This document shows, one piece after another, positions 33,486 to 45,638 of a DNA stretch of 64,000 nt. The notes under the pieces were generated by a model. That model saw only the letters and a program-made list of their open reading frames with translations. It ran no database searches and was not told the origin of the DNA. The stretch is from Mediterraneibacter massiliensis. Its GTDB lineage: Bacteria; Bacillota; Clostridia; Lachnospirales; Lachnospiraceae. The stretch spans positions 831,353 through 895,352 of the forward strand of contig NZ_LN913001.1 of assembly GCF_001487105.1 (NCBI RefSeq). Direction: 5' to 3'. The position numbers and the translations under genes were made by a program. Within the stretch, counting starts at the first letter, position 1, and each line of letters opens with the position of its first letter.

Positions 33486-34583
33486 ATGATAGAAGCAGGA
33501 AGAGAATATGAATATTGGCTGGCACGTATAAAGCATTTATCCAATCAGAAAAAGTGTCTCCTGCACACACAATTTGCGTCGGCAGAGAAGGTATATTATA
33601 TAGAAGAAACAGAGATAAAAAAAGTGTCGTTTTTAAATGAAAAAGAACAAAATACGGTCATACAGGCGCAAAAAGAAAAGAATTTGAAAGATATGTATGA
33701 TAGGATAAAAAGCATGGGGATCAGGGTGATCACTTGTTTTATGGACACGTATCCACAAAAGTTAAAAGAAATCACAGATTTTCCATATGTACTGTATGTA
33801 AAAGGAAATCTGCCGGATGAAACGAAGAAACAGGCAGCCATTGTAGGAGCGCGCAGGTGTACTCCCTACGGGGAAAAATATGCACTTGAATTTGGAAAAA
33901 AATTAGCGGAATATGGTGTGGAGATCATAAGCGGATTGGCCAGAGGAATCGACGGAATGGGGCAAAGAGGCGCTTTGCTTGGCGCAGGAAAGACATTTGC
34001 GGTGCTTGGGTCAGGTGTGGATGTCTGTTATCCGAAGGAACATATGGGATTATATGTGGATATTTTAGAGCAGGGAGGAGGAATCATATCGGAACAGCCG
34101 CCGGGCACGCCGCCTCTTGCCCATTATTTTCCTATGAGAAACCGGATCATAAGTGGTCTGGCAGACAGCATACTGGTGATCGAAGCAAGAAAACGCAGTG
34201 GATCTTTGATCACGGCAGATATGGCGCTGGAGCAGGGAAAGGATATTTATGCGCTTCCGGGCCCTGTAAACAGTCATTTGAGCGAGGGATGCAATCAGCT
34301 GATAAGACAGGGAGCAGGTGTCCTTCTGTCGCCGGAAATGCTGTTGGAAGAAATGGGAGTGCAGATGTTATCTGAAAGTAAAAATCTATACAAAAATGAA
34401 AAAACGCTTGAAAGTCCGGAAAATATGGTGTATAGTTGTGTCGGTCTGTATCCCAAGAGTATCAGCCGTTTAGTGGAAGAAACGAAACTTGGAAGTGAAG
34501 AACTGTTGCAAATACTGGTATCTTTGGAATTGCAGGGCTTTATCAGAGAAATATCGAAAAACTATTATATAAAGATCAAATAG
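33486..34583 (+). CDS. dprA: DNA processing protein DprA/Smf
   Basis: A 365-residue protein with an N-terminal SAM-like region, the DprA Rossmann fold (AIVGARRCTPYGEKYA ... SGLARGIDGMGQRGAL ... AVLGSGVDVCYP) and a C-terminal winged helix. It loads RecA on incoming single-stranded DNA during transformation; in many non-competent Firmicutes it persists with unclear use. The typical second glycine motif is followed by IDGMGQRGAL in place of the usual IDxxAHxxAL, so the conserved histidine is absent. Gene order comM-dprA-topA-codY is standard for the group. Confidence 0.93.
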   Translation: MIEAGREYEYWLARIKHLSNQKKCLLHTQFASAEKVYYIEETEIKKVSFLNEKEQNTVIQAQKEKNLKDMYDRIKSMGIRVITCFMDTYPQKLKEITDFPYVLYVKGNLPDETKKQAAIVGARRCTPYGEKYALEFGKKLAEYGVEIISGLARGIDGMGQRGALLGAGKTFAVLGSGVDVCYPKEHMGLYVDILEQGGGIISEQPPGTPPLAHYFPMRNRIISGLADSILVIEARKRSGSLITADMALEQGKDIYALPGPVNSHLSEGCNQLIRQGAGVLLSPEMLLEEMGVQMLSESKNLYKNEKTLESPENMVYSCVGLYPKSISRLVEETKLGSEELLQILVSLELQGFIREISKNYYIKIK

Positions 34584-34614
34584 ACATAAATTGCCAATGG
34601 AGGAGTAGTATTTT

Positions 34615-36687
34615 ATGGCGCATTATCTTGTAATCGTGGAGTCACCGGCGAAGGTAAAGACAATCAAAAAATTTCTGGGGAGCAGTTACACGGTAGATGC
34701 TTCTCAGGGACATGTGCGGGATCTGCCCAAAAGCCAGTTAGGCGTGGATGTGGAGCATGATTATGACCCGAAATATATTACCATACGCGGAAAAGGTGAT
34801 ATTCTGGCAAAATTAAGAAAAGAAGCAAAAAAAGCAGACAAGGTATATCTTGCGACTGACCCGGACCGGGAGGGGGAAGCAATCTCATGGCATCTGGCGG
34901 CGGCATTGAAGTTAGACTCCAAGAAAATGCGCAGGATCACATTCAATGAAATTACAAAAAATGCCGTGAAAGCATCTTTAAAGCATCCGCGGGACATAGA
35001 TATGAATCTGGTGGACGCGCAGCAGGCGCGCCGTGTATTAGACCGGATGGTGGGGTATCGGATCAGCCCGCTTCTCTGGGCAAAGGTAAAGAGAGGTTTA
35101 AGCGCCGGGAGAGTACAGTCTGTAGCTCTCCGTCTGATCGCGGATCGGGAAGAAGAAATAGATGCGTTTATACCGGAAGAATATTGGAGCCTGGATGCGA
35201 TTCTTAAGGTAGAAGGAGAAAAACGACCGCTGACGGCAAAGTTCTATGGAACAGAGAAAGAGAAAATAACGATCCATTCAGAAGAAGAGATGGATAAGAT
35301 CAGGAAAGAATTAGAAAAAGAGCACTTTTCTATTACAAATATCAAGCAAAGTGAAAGGCTGAGAAAAGCGCCTCTTCCATTTACGACAAGTACGCTGCAG
35401 CAGGAGGCGGCAAAGGCGTTGAATTTTGGTACGCAAAAGACGATGCGGATCGCGCAGCAGTTGTATGAGGGGATCGATATCAAAGGAAATGGAACAGTGG
35501 GCGTTATCACTTATCTGCGTACGGATTCTACCAGGATCGCAGAAGAGGCAGATGCAGCGGCAAGAGAGTATATTGCCGAGACCTATGGAAAAGAATATGT
35601 GATAGAACAAACAGGGACAAAGAAGACAGAGAAAAAGATCCAGGATGCTCATGAGGCGATCCGTCCTACAGATATTACGAGAACACCAGCTTCTTTAAAA
35701 GAGTCTCTCTCCAGAGATCAGTTTCGTCTGTATCAGCTGATATGGAAGCGGTTTGCGGCAAGCAGGATGCAGCCGGCCCGATACGAGACAACGGCAGTAA
35801 AGATCGGCGCCGGGAAATATGTCTTTACAGTAACAACGTCCAAGATCGCGTTCCAGGGATTTCGCTCGGTCTATACAGAGGCAGATGAAGAAAAGGAAGA
35901 GAACAATGTACTGGTAGGCGGACTAAAGGAAGACTCTCGCCTGGAAAAGGAGGAGTTTGATGCCAAACAGCACTTTACACAGCCCCCTGCGCATTATACG
36001 GAGGCGACGCTTGTCAAGGCTTTAGAGGAACTCGGCATCGGCAGACCGAGTACGTATGCGCCTACGATCTCGACCATCCTGGGCAGACGTTATATTACCA
36101 AAGAGGCGAAAAATCTATATATCACAGAAATAGGTGAAGTTGTCAACAGTATTATGAAACGCTCCTTCCCGAGTATAGTGGATGTGAATTTCACAGCGAA
36201 TATGGAAGGCCTTCTGGATATGGTGGAAGAAGGAAAAGTAGCATGGAAAGATGTCATACGAAACTTTTATCCGGATTTAAATGAGGCCGTTAATACAGCG
36301 GAGAAAGAGTTGGAAAGTGTGAAGATTGAAGACGAGGTGACAGATGTCGTTTGCGAGGAATGTGGACGCAATATGGTCATCAAATACGGTCCTCATGGCA
36401 AATTCCTGGCTTGTCCCGGTTTTCCTGAATGCCGGAATACGAAGCCATATCTTGAAAAGATCGGAGTTGCGTGTCCTTTATGCGGCAAAGAGGTTGTGAT
36501 CCGCAAGACGAAGAAAGGACGAAAATATTACGGGTGTGAAAATAATCCGGAGTGTGAATTTATGTCATGGCAGAAGCCATCCAAAGAAAAATGCCCGGAA
36601 TGTGGAAAATACATGGTGGAAAAGGGAAATAAGTTAGTTTGTTCGGATGAAAAGTGTGGATATGTCCGAGAATTGAAAAAGATTTAA
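34615..36687 (+). CDS. topA: DNA topoisomerase I
   Basis: A 690-residue type IA topoisomerase that relaxes negative supercoils. The TOPRIM domain starts YLVIVESPAKVKTIKKFLG and has TDPDREGEAISWH; the catalytic tyrosine is in GVITYLRTDSTR near residue 300. The C terminus carries three four-cysteine zinc ribbons (CEEC...CPGFPEC, CPLC...CENNPEC, CPEC...CSDEKC). Starts at ATG 34615 after GGAGGAG. Confidence 0.97.
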   Translation: MAHYLVIVESPAKVKTIKKFLGSSYTVDASQGHVRDLPKSQLGVDVEHDYDPKYITIRGKGDILAKLRKEAKKADKVYLATDPDREGEAISWHLAAALKLDSKKMRRITFNEITKNAVKASLKHPRDIDMNLVDAQQARRVLDRMVGYRISPLLWAKVKRGLSAGRVQSVALRLIADREEEIDAFIPEEYWSLDAILKVEGEKRPLTAKFYGTEKEKITIHSEEEMDKIRKELEKEHFSITNIKQSERLRKAPLPFTTSTLQQEAAKALNFGTQKTMRIAQQLYEGIDIKGNGTVGVITYLRTDSTRIAEEADAAAREYIAETYGKEYVIEQTGTKKTEKKIQDAHEAIRPTDITRTPASLKESLSRDQFRLYQLIWKRFAASRMQPARYETTAVKIGAGKYVFTVTTSKIAFQGFRSVYTEADEEKEENNVLVGGLKEDSRLEKEEFDAKQHFTQPPAHYTEATLVKALEELGIGRPSTYAPTISTILGRRYITKEAKNLYITEIGEVVNSIMKRSFPSIVDVNFTANMEGLLDMVEEGKVAWKDVIRNFYPDLNEAVNTAEKELESVKIEDEVTDVVCEECGRNMVIKYGPHGKFLACPGFPECRNTKPYLEKIGVACPLCGKEVVIRKTKKGRKYYGCENNPECEFMSWQKPSKEKCPECGKYMVEKGNKLVCSDEKCGYVRELKKI

Positions 36688-36696
36688 TGAATTGTA

Positions 36697-36725
36697 TTGA
36701 AAATTCAGAAATTATATGATAACAT
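36697..36725 (+). promoter_or_regulatory. codY promoter with CodY-box-like sequence
   Basis: TTGAAA (36697-36702) and TAACAT (36720-36725) are 17 bases apart. AAAATTCAGAAATTA at 36700-36714 matches the published CodY consensus (AATTTTCWGAAAATT) at 11 of 15 positions and overlaps the promoter, which suggests autorepression. Confidence 0.5.
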
Positions 36726-36780
36726 ATGCTTGTCTAGTGAATTGATGGGTTTTGTATATACAATTGGTTTGGAGGAAATG

Positions 36781-37560
36781 ATGAGCGTACAGTTATTAGA
36801 TAAGACAAGAAAGATTAATAAACTGCTGCACAACAATAATTCTAGTAAGGTGGTTTTTAATGACATATGTGCTGTCCTTACAGAAATTTTAGATTCCAGT
36901 GTTCTTGTTGTCAGTAAGAAAGGGAAGATCCTTGGCGTTAGTAAATGCAATACAGTAGACGAGATACACGAATTGATCACAGAGTCAGTCGGCGCGCATA
37001 TCGACAGTATGCTCAATGAGCGTCTGCTGAATATTCTTTCCACAAAGGAAAATGTCAATCTGGAAACGCTGGGCTTCTCGGCAGAGGCGGCGCAGGGTTA
37101 TCAGGCGATCGTTACACCGATCAATATTGCGGGGGAACGTCTGGGTACACTGTTTATCTATAAGCAGACGGATATGTATTCTATAGACGATATTATTTTA
37201 AGCGAATACGGGACGGCTGTTGTGGGACTTGAGATGCTGCGTTCTGTCAATGAGGAAAGCGCAGAGGAGACGCGGAAAGAACACATTGTACAGTCTGCGA
37301 TCAGCACGCTTTCTTTTTCGGAGTTGGAGGCGATCATCCATATTTTTGAAGAACTGGACGGAACAGAAGGTATCCTGGTCGCAAGCAAGGTGGCTGACCG
37401 GGTAGGAATTACTCGTTCTGTGATCGTCAATGCGCTGCGCAAATTCGAGAGCGCAGGCGTGATCGAATCCCGATCTTCGGGGATGAAAGGAACGTATATA
37501 AAAGTTTTGAACGATTATGTATTTACAGAGTTAGAAAAAATTAAAAAAGAACGTATGTGA
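36781..37560 (+). CDS. codY: GTP-sensing global regulator CodY
   Basis: A 259-residue CodY, the standard family length. The N-terminal GAF domain binds branched-chain amino acids; the C-terminal winged helix is ASKVADRVGITRSVIVNALRKFESAGVIESRSSGMKGTYI, almost the family consensus. It represses amino-acid and stationary-phase genes in rich medium. ATG 36781 is chosen because GGAGG lies five bases before it; the adjacent ATG 36778 is too close and the frame upstream lacks homology. Confidence 0.96.
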   Translation: MSVQLLDKTRKINKLLHNNNSSKVVFNDICAVLTEILDSSVLVVSKKGKILGVSKCNTVDEIHELITESVGAHIDSMLNERLLNILSTKENVNLETLGFSAEAAQGYQAIVTPINIAGERLGTLFIYKQTDMYSIDDIILSEYGTAVVGLEMLRSVNEESAEETRKEHIVQSAISTLSFSELEAIIHIFEELDGTEGILVASKVADRVGITRSVIVNALRKFESAGVIESRSSGMKGTYIKVLNDYVFTELEKIKKERM

Positions 37561-37573
37561 TATACAAGAAAAG

Positions 37574-37605
37574 AAGGGGTATCAGAATAGACTGATACCC
37601 CTTAT
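37574..37605 (+). terminator. Hairpin terminator after codY
   Basis: A 12-bp perfect stem AAGGGGTATCAG/CTGATACCCCTT with a six-base loop; the T-tract is weak. Confidence 0.75.
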
Positions 37606-37626
37606 GTGACAGAAGGAGGGACGAGG

Positions 37627-37941
37627 ATGTACGAAGGAAATCCGGTAGACTTAAAGATGGAAAAGGTGATATCGGCAGATGGAATCTTTGACGAAGTGAC
37701 ACATCAGTGCCGCGTTTTAAGATATGATCTGGAAGAAGACGAGATGTTTTTGGAATTAAAGGAGAAAGACCTGACTGCTATTTCACTGGACGCGAAATAT
37801 AGATGTTATATTTCAGCGAGAACTGAACTGTTGTACTGCACGGGTGTCGTGAAAGAGAGGTATCAGTCTGAAAACAGAAATATATTGAGATTTAGGATTG
37901 AAAATGGATTCTACAGTGTGCATGAAACGGGAAGAGGTTAA
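37627..37941 (+). CDS. Conserved hypothetical protein
   Basis: A 104-residue protein, start at ATG 37627 supported by AAGGAGGGACGAGG. Predicted all-beta (alternating strands such as LRYDLEEDEMFLELKE, YRCYISARTELLYCTGVVKERY, NILRFRIENGFYSVHE). The strand pattern faintly recalls PilZ-type small beta-barrels, but no c-di-GMP motif RxxxR is present, so no function is claimed. It lies between codY and groESL. Confidence 0.7.
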   Translation: MYEGNPVDLKMEKVISADGIFDEVTHQCRVLRYDLEEDEMFLELKEKDLTAISLDAKYRCYISARTELLYCTGVVKERYQSENRNILRFRIENGFYSVHETGRG

Positions 37942-37977
37942 ATGAATATAAACTAATTATAAAATTTAGAAACTCTG

Positions 37978-38006
37978 TTGACAAATAGTCAGCAGAGTGC
38001 TATTTT
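37978..38006 (+). promoter_or_regulatory. groESL promoter
   Basis: TTGACA at 37978-37983 and TATTTT at 38001-38006 with a 17-base spacer, directly upstream of the CIRCE operator. Confidence 0.75.
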
Positions 38007-38018
38007 ATATTCATGAGG

Positions 38019-38045
38019 TTAGCACTCAGTACAAATGAGTGCTAA
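38019..38045 (+). promoter_or_regulatory. CIRCE operator (HrcA site)
   Basis: Perfect CIRCE: TTAGCACTC, nine bases, GAGTGCTAA. HrcA binds it and represses groESL until heat stress. The hrcA gene is not in the window. Confidence 0.97.
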
Positions 38046-38081
38046 TAAAAGGCATAAAGCAAAAATTAAGGAGGAATTACT

Positions 38082-38366
38082 ATGAAGTTAGTACCATTGG
38101 GTGACAAAATTGTGTTAAAACAGTTAGAAGCAGAAGAAACAACAAAATCAGGCATCGTTTTACCTGGGCAGGCAAAGGAAAAGCCGCAGGAAGCAGAAGT
38201 TATAGCTGTAGGACCTGGTGGAATCATAGATGGAAAAGAAGTGACAATGCAGGTGAAAGCAGGGGATAAAGTTATTTATTCCAAATATGCGGGAACAGAA
38301 GTAGAGTTGGAAGGCGACAGTTATATTATCGTAAAACAGAATGATATACTTGCGATCGTAGAATAA
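38082..38366 (+). CDS. groES: Co-chaperonin GroES
   Basis: A 94-residue Cpn10 with the family start KLVPLGDKIVLK, the mobile loop (EETTKSGIVLPGQAKEKPQEAEV) and the roof region. It caps GroEL during protein folding. Controlled by the CIRCE element 37 bases upstream; groEL follows after 60 bases. Start ATG 38082 after AAGGAGG. Confidence 0.98.
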   Translation: MKLVPLGDKIVLKQLEAEETTKSGIVLPGQAKEKPQEAEVIAVGPGGIIDGKEVTMQVKAGDKVIYSKYAGTEVELEGDSYIIVKQNDILAIVE

Positions 38367-38408
38367 AGCCTGAAAATTGAAGTGAAAGAATCAATACTGA
38401 GAAAATAA

Positions 38409-40052
<1,644 letters not shown>

Positions 40053-40083
40053 TCTATTTCCCGAAAGCAGATAAGAAAAAGAA

Positions 40084-40114
40084 AGAGAAGTCTAAAACAG
40101 GCTTCTCTTTTTTT
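40084..40114 (+). terminator. Terminator after groEL
   Basis: AGAGAAG and CTTCTCT stem followed by seven T residues. Confidence 0.85.
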
Positions 40115-40216
40115 GAAATCTGGCAGAATAGCAAGGAAATTTTCTTTTATAAGCAGGGCTTCATAATAGAGTTTAAAAATTCTCAATATCAAATAGAGAT
40201 ACCGTGCGGCAATCTA

Positions 40217-41750
<1,534 letters not shown>

Positions 41751-41792
41751 GGTAAACAGATAAGAAAAGAAGATAAGGAAAACATGGAAAGG

Positions 41793-41836
41793 AGAGATCC
41801 TGCAGGCGGCACAGAGCCTGCAAGGTCTCTTCTTGC
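41793..41836 (+). terminator. Probable terminator after guaB
   Basis: Long stem AGAGATCCTGCAGGC with GCCTGCAAGGTCTCT (one mismatch), followed by a T/C-rich stretch. Confidence 0.65.
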
Positions 41837-41881
41837 TTGGCGGAGTTTATTTTTTGAAATTAGCTTCGATGGGAGGAAGTT

Positions 41882-42325
41882 ATGGAAAGTGCGGAGATTT
41901 TGCGGGTTTTTGATGAAGAAAGTCTGAGGCGTTGTTTGGAAATACGAGAAAAAGTGTTTGTCATGGAAAAGAAAGTACCTAAAGAAGTAGAAAGGGATAC
42001 ATACGACCGGTTAGAAGGTCGCTGTGATCATTTTTTGATAAGAAACCAAGGAGAGGACGCCGGAGCGCTGCGATGTCTATATATAGAGGAAAATATAGTG
42101 AAAATACAGAGATTTTGCATTTTGAGAGAATGGAGAGGGAAGGGAGTGGGGAAACAGGCAGTAAAATATATTGAAAAATATTATCATAGCCGAAATGTTA
42201 AAAAAATAGAAATGGATGCGAAATACGAGGCGGTTGGATTTTATGAGGCATGCGGATATGAAAAAGTATCAGATATTTTCATAGAAGCAGATAAGAAACA
42301 TATAACGATGCGGAAGAATATATAG
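41882..42325 (+). CDS. GNAT family N-acetyltransferase
   Basis: A 147-residue acetyltransferase: the acetyl-CoA P-loop REWRGKGVGKQAVKY near residue 83 and the C-terminal strand-helix EAVGFYEACGYEKVSD, typical of GNAT proteins of the ElaA/YjcF type. The acceptor cannot be predicted. Start at ATG 41882 after GGGAGG. Stand-alone gene. Confidence 0.85.
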   Translation: MESAEILRVFDEESLRRCLEIREKVFVMEKKVPKEVERDTYDRLEGRCDHFLIRNQGEDAGALRCLYIEENIVKIQRFCILREWRGKGVGKQAVKYIEKYYHSRNVKKIEMDAKYEAVGFYEACGYEKVSDIFIEADKKHITMRKNI

Positions 42326-42494
42326 GAGATTTTGCTGTGAAGGAGTATACTGCGTGGAAAGACAGTGGAAGAAAATAAAGAGAGAATATATCGCAGGTCT
42401 CTGAAAAGGAAAATGAATTTAAGAAATTCTTATAAAATCGTGTGTACAAAATGTGCTAATATAGAGGCAGATCAAGCGACTAAGGGGCATACAA

Positions 42495-43178
42495 ATGAAA
42501 AGAAAGAAATACAGCAGAAATACATACAGATACAGTAAAAGGAAGAAGCAGTTGTATACGAAGATTGGATTGTGTGTACTGCTTATCCTTACCCTGCTTT
42601 CTATCCTGTATGCTTGTATAGGCAAGCAGAATAAAGACAATACAGGTATCCGCGTAGATGCGTCGAAGCCGGAGATCGACGTACAGCTTTTAGATGTCAA
42701 TGAGTATTCCAGACCGGGAATAGAGTCAGACGGCATTACCGGCATTGTGATTCATTATACTGCCAATCCGGGCTCCACTGCCCAGGAAAACAGAGATTAT
42801 TTTAATGGATTAAAAGACAGCGGTGAAACATCTGTGAGCAGCAATTTTGTGATCGGGTTGGAAGGGGAGATCATCCAATGTGTCCCCACCTGGGAAGTTG
42901 CGTATGCATCCAATGAGAGAAATAGGGATACAGTATCCATAGAATGTTGTCATCCAGATAAGAGCGGGGAATTTACAAAGGAAACGTATCGTTCGGCGGT
43001 ACAGCTTACCGCATGGCTGTGTGAGAAATTCGGGCTTACTGAAAACGAAGTGATCCGGCATTATGATGTGACAGGCAAGAACTGTCCAAAGTACTTTGTG
43101 GAAAATGAGAAGGCGTGGGAACTATTCAAAGGAGATGTAAAGGCCGCTATGGAAAGGTCGGAAGAAGGTGCGAAATAG
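42495..43178 (+). CDS. N-acetylmuramoyl-L-alanine amidase (amidase_2 family)
   Basis: A 227-residue membrane-anchored cell wall amidase. A very basic N terminus is followed by one transmembrane helix at about residues 24-42 (IGLCVLLILTLLSILYACIG) and an amidase_2 domain. Zinc ligands are the His of GIVIHYTAN, the His of VIRHYDVTGK and the Cys of NCPKYF; the catalytic Glu is expected near the VSIECC strand. It cleaves the bond between muramic acid and the peptide stem. Start at ATG 42495; upstream AAGGGG supports it. Confidence 0.88.
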   Translation: MKRKKYSRNTYRYSKRKKQLYTKIGLCVLLILTLLSILYACIGKQNKDNTGIRVDASKPEIDVQLLDVNEYSRPGIESDGITGIVIHYTANPGSTAQENRDYFNGLKDSGETSVSSNFVIGLEGEIIQCVPTWEVAYASNERNRDTVSIECCHPDKSGEFTKETYRSAVQLTAWLCEKFGLTENEVIRHYDVTGKNCPKYFVENEKAWELFKGDVKAAMERSEEGAK

Positions 43179-43251
43179 GTAGACGCAAAAGGCAGCTGTG
43201 CTCTATATATCTGGGAGCGGATGTTGGTGACGGATGTTAGAGGAATATTTC

Positions 43252-43280
43252 TTGCTATCACATACAAAAGTTGTTATAAT
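43252..43280 (+). promoter_or_regulatory. Promoter of the chorismate mutase-shikimate kinase gene
   Basis: TTGCTA (43252-43257) and TATAAT (43275-43280) with a 17-base spacer. The GC-richer leader of about 110 bases has repeated GGCGG/CAGGCGG stretches and may be structured; no known riboswitch recognised. Confidence 0.65.
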
Positions 43281-43397
43281 ATGTTAGATTGCTAGTTCGT
43301 GCCCTGGCGGCAGTAGGAGTTAGCGCAGCAGGCGGACAGCAAATACAGGCGGCTGGTCGTAAGATAAGATCTGTTTTGCCGGAAAAGGAAGAAAGAG

Positions 43398-44183
43398 ATG
43401 AATGATTTAGAGATGTACCGGGAGCAGCTGGCGATCTGCGACGATAAGATCATAGATGCTCTGATCGAGAGAAATGCTGTGATAGAGAAGATCATGGCAT
43501 ATAAGGAAAAATATGGAATGACCGTTTTACAGCCTGCACAGGAAGAAAAGCAGGAAAAACGGCGAAGAGAAAAGCTTGCAGGGAATAAATACCAGGAAGA
43601 GATACAGGATGTTTTTAAAAGGATCATGCGCAGCAGCAAAAGGATCCAGGCGAGAAAACTGTTTCATTATAATATCGTTTTGATCGGTTTTATGGGAGCA
43701 GGAAAATCCACGGTATCAGATTATCTGAGTACGGTGTTTGCCATGCGCCTGATAGAAATGGATCAGGTGATAGAAGAACAAGAAGAAATGAGTATTTCGG
43801 ATATTTTTGCCACATATGGTGAAGAATATTTTCGAGGATTGGAGACAAAACTCTTAAAAGAGCTGCAGACAGGAACAAATTGTGTCATTTCCTGTGGGGG
43901 CGGGGCCGCTCTGCGTGAGGAAAATGTCAAAGAGATGAAGAAAAATGGCAGGGTGGTTCTTTTGACTGCCAGTCCGCAGACTGTGTATGAACGAGTAAAG
44001 GGCTGCGACGACCGTCCTGTGCTTGCCGGCCGTAATAACGTAGAAGCGATCGCGGAGATGATGGAGATGCGGCGGGAAAAATATGAGGCGGCTGCAGACG
44101 TAGTCATCCAGACGGATCATAAGACAGTATTGCAGATATGTGAAGAAATCATTACAAAATTGATGGAGTTAGATGAGAAGTAA
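43398..44183 (+). CDS. Chorismate mutase-shikimate kinase fusion
   Basis: A 261-residue bifunctional protein. Residues 1-88 form an AroQ-type all-helical chorismate mutase (MNDLEMYREQLAICDDKIIDALIERNAVI... start, IQDVFKRIMRSSKRIQ end). From residue 92 onward is shikimate kinase: Walker A GFMGAGKSTVSDYL, shikimate-binding Asp and Arg (EMDQVIE, YFRGLETKLL), GGGAAL and the lid DDRPVL. It would catalyse two non-consecutive steps of aromatic amino acid synthesis. The next gene starts at the last base of its stop codon. Confidence 0.9.
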   Translation: MNDLEMYREQLAICDDKIIDALIERNAVIEKIMAYKEKYGMTVLQPAQEEKQEKRRREKLAGNKYQEEIQDVFKRIMRSSKRIQARKLFHYNIVLIGFMGAGKSTVSDYLSTVFAMRLIEMDQVIEEQEEMSISDIFATYGEEYFRGLETKLLKELQTGTNCVISCGGGAALREENVKEMKKNGRVVLLTASPQTVYERVKGCDDRPVLAGRNNVEAIAEMMEMRREKYEAAADVVIQTDHKTVLQICEEIITKLMELDEK

Positions 44184-44683
44184 TGTTTGAACGTTTTTTT
44201 CCGGATGTGTATATGGAATCGACATATGCCGTCCCATTTGAAAAGTTGTATGAAGAAGGTATAAGAGGAGTCATATTTGATATAGACAATACACTGGTAC
44301 CGCACGGCGCGCCGGCGGACGAGCGTGCGGAAGATTTGTTCGCGCGGCTGAAAGGCATCGGGTTTTCGACTTGCCTTATATCCAATAATCAAGAGCCTCG
44401 TGTAAAGATGTTCAATCAGAACATTGGAACGGATTATATATATAATGCCCATAAGCCGTCCACGAAAAATTATGTCAAGGCTATGGAGATCATGGGAACA
44501 GACAGGACAAATACGGTCTTTATCGGAGATCAGTTATTTACAGATGTATGGGGAGCTAAGCGTGCGGGAATACGCAATATCTTGGTGAAACCGCTCCATC
44601 CGAAAGAAGAGATACAGATCGTTTTGAAAAGATACCTGGAAAAAGTGGTTTTACATTTTTACGAGAAGAAAATGCGCAGATGA
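44183..44683 (+). CDS. YqeG-type HAD phosphatase (HAD IIIA)
   Basis: A 166-residue HAD-superfamily phosphatase of the YqeG family. Motif I is IFDIDNTLVPHG, motif II CLISNNQ, motif III the KPSTKNY lysine and motif IV GDQLFTDVWGAKRAG. Physiological substrate not established for the family. Its ATG overlaps the TAA of the preceding gene (TAATG), so translation is coupled. Confidence 0.88.
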   Translation: MFERFFPDVYMESTYAVPFEKLYEEGIRGVIFDIDNTLVPHGAPADERAEDLFARLKGIGFSTCLISNNQEPRVKMFNQNIGTDYIYNAHKPSTKNYVKAMEIMGTDRTNTVFIGDQLFTDVWGAKRAGIRNILVKPLHPKEEIQIVLKRYLEKVVLHFYEKKMRR

Positions 44684-44715
44684 GAATCGCAGAAAGTGCA
44701 GAAAACAAAAAAAGC

Positions 44716-44744
44716 TTGAAAAAAGAAGCAAACTATTATAGAAT
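44716..44744 (+). promoter_or_regulatory. efp promoter
   Basis: TTGAAA (44716-44721), 17 bases, TAGAAT (44739-44744), 59 bases before the start of efp. Confidence 0.6.
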
Positions 44745-44802
44745 TATAAACAGTCGATAGTAGGAGAACGCATAGGAATGCGTGGTTGAAGGAGGATTAC
44801 GA

Positions 44803-45360
44803 ATGATTTCAGCAGGAGATTTTAAAAATGGTGTGACCGTTGAGATAGACGGAAATATTTATCAGATCTTAGAGTTCCAGCATGTAAAGCCTGGAAAAGG
44901 AGCGGCGTTCGTTAGAACAAAATTAAAAAATATCATCAGCGGAGGAGCAGTGGAGAAAACTTTCCGCCCGACAGAAAAGTTTCCGAAGGCGCACATTGAT
45001 AGGAAAGATATGCAGTATCTGTACAACGACGGAGATCTGTATAACTTCATGGATGTAGAGACATATGATCAGATCGCGCTGAACACAGAAGTTGTAGGAG
45101 ACGCATTGAAATTTGTAAAGGAAAACGAGACAGTAAAGATCTGTTCACATAATGGCAATGTATTTTCTGTAGAGCCGCCATTGTTTGTAGAACTGGCGAT
45201 CACAGAGACAGAACCTGGATTCAAGGGTGATACGGCGCAGGGGGCTACAAAGCCGGCTGTAGTAGAAACCGGGGCAACTGTTATGGTTCCGCTGTTTTGT
45301 GAAACAGGAGATGTCCTGAAGATTGATACACGTACAGGCGAATATCTCTCAAGAGTATAA
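44803..45360 (+). CDS. efp: Elongation factor P
   Basis: A 185-residue EF-P, the translation factor that rescues ribosomes stalled at polyproline. Domain I carries the loop [15 protein letters not shown] with the lysine that may be modified; the C-terminal OB domains end [17 protein letters not shown], the family signature. ATG 44803 follows GAAGGAGG. Confidence 0.97.
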   Translation: MISAGDFKNGVTVEIDGNIYQILEFQHVKPGKGAAFVRTKLKNIISGGAVEKTFRPTEKFPKAHIDRKDMQYLYNDGDLYNFMDVETYDQIALNTEVVGDALKFVKENETVKICSHNGNVFSVEPPLFVELAITETEPGFKGDTAQGATKPAVVETGATVMVPLFCETGDVLKIDTRTGEYLSRV

Positions 45361-45382
45361 TAGAATATAAAAAGATATATCG

Positions 45383-45422
45383 ACAGCGTCCTGCCAGTGA
45401 AAACAAGCAGGGCGTTGTTTTT
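45383..45422 (+). terminator. Terminator after efp
   Basis: ACAGCGTCCTGC pairs with GCAGGGCGTTGT (G-T pairs included), then TTTTT. Confidence 0.85.
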
Positions 45423-45638
45423 CGATAGGAGAAATTTTTCACTATGATAGAATAGAAAAATCGGAATACAACAAAATGTTGCACAAAGTAGGATTGTTTT
45501 TTGTAAGCATGTCTTTTATAATTAAAATTACCCGTTAGATTCAATTCAAATAAGATGCAAATCATAAGTATCTGTTGGCACAGATCGTGCCGGTTTTCTC
45601 AAAGTAAAAAGATGAACGTGCAAAAGGAAAGGAGCAGT

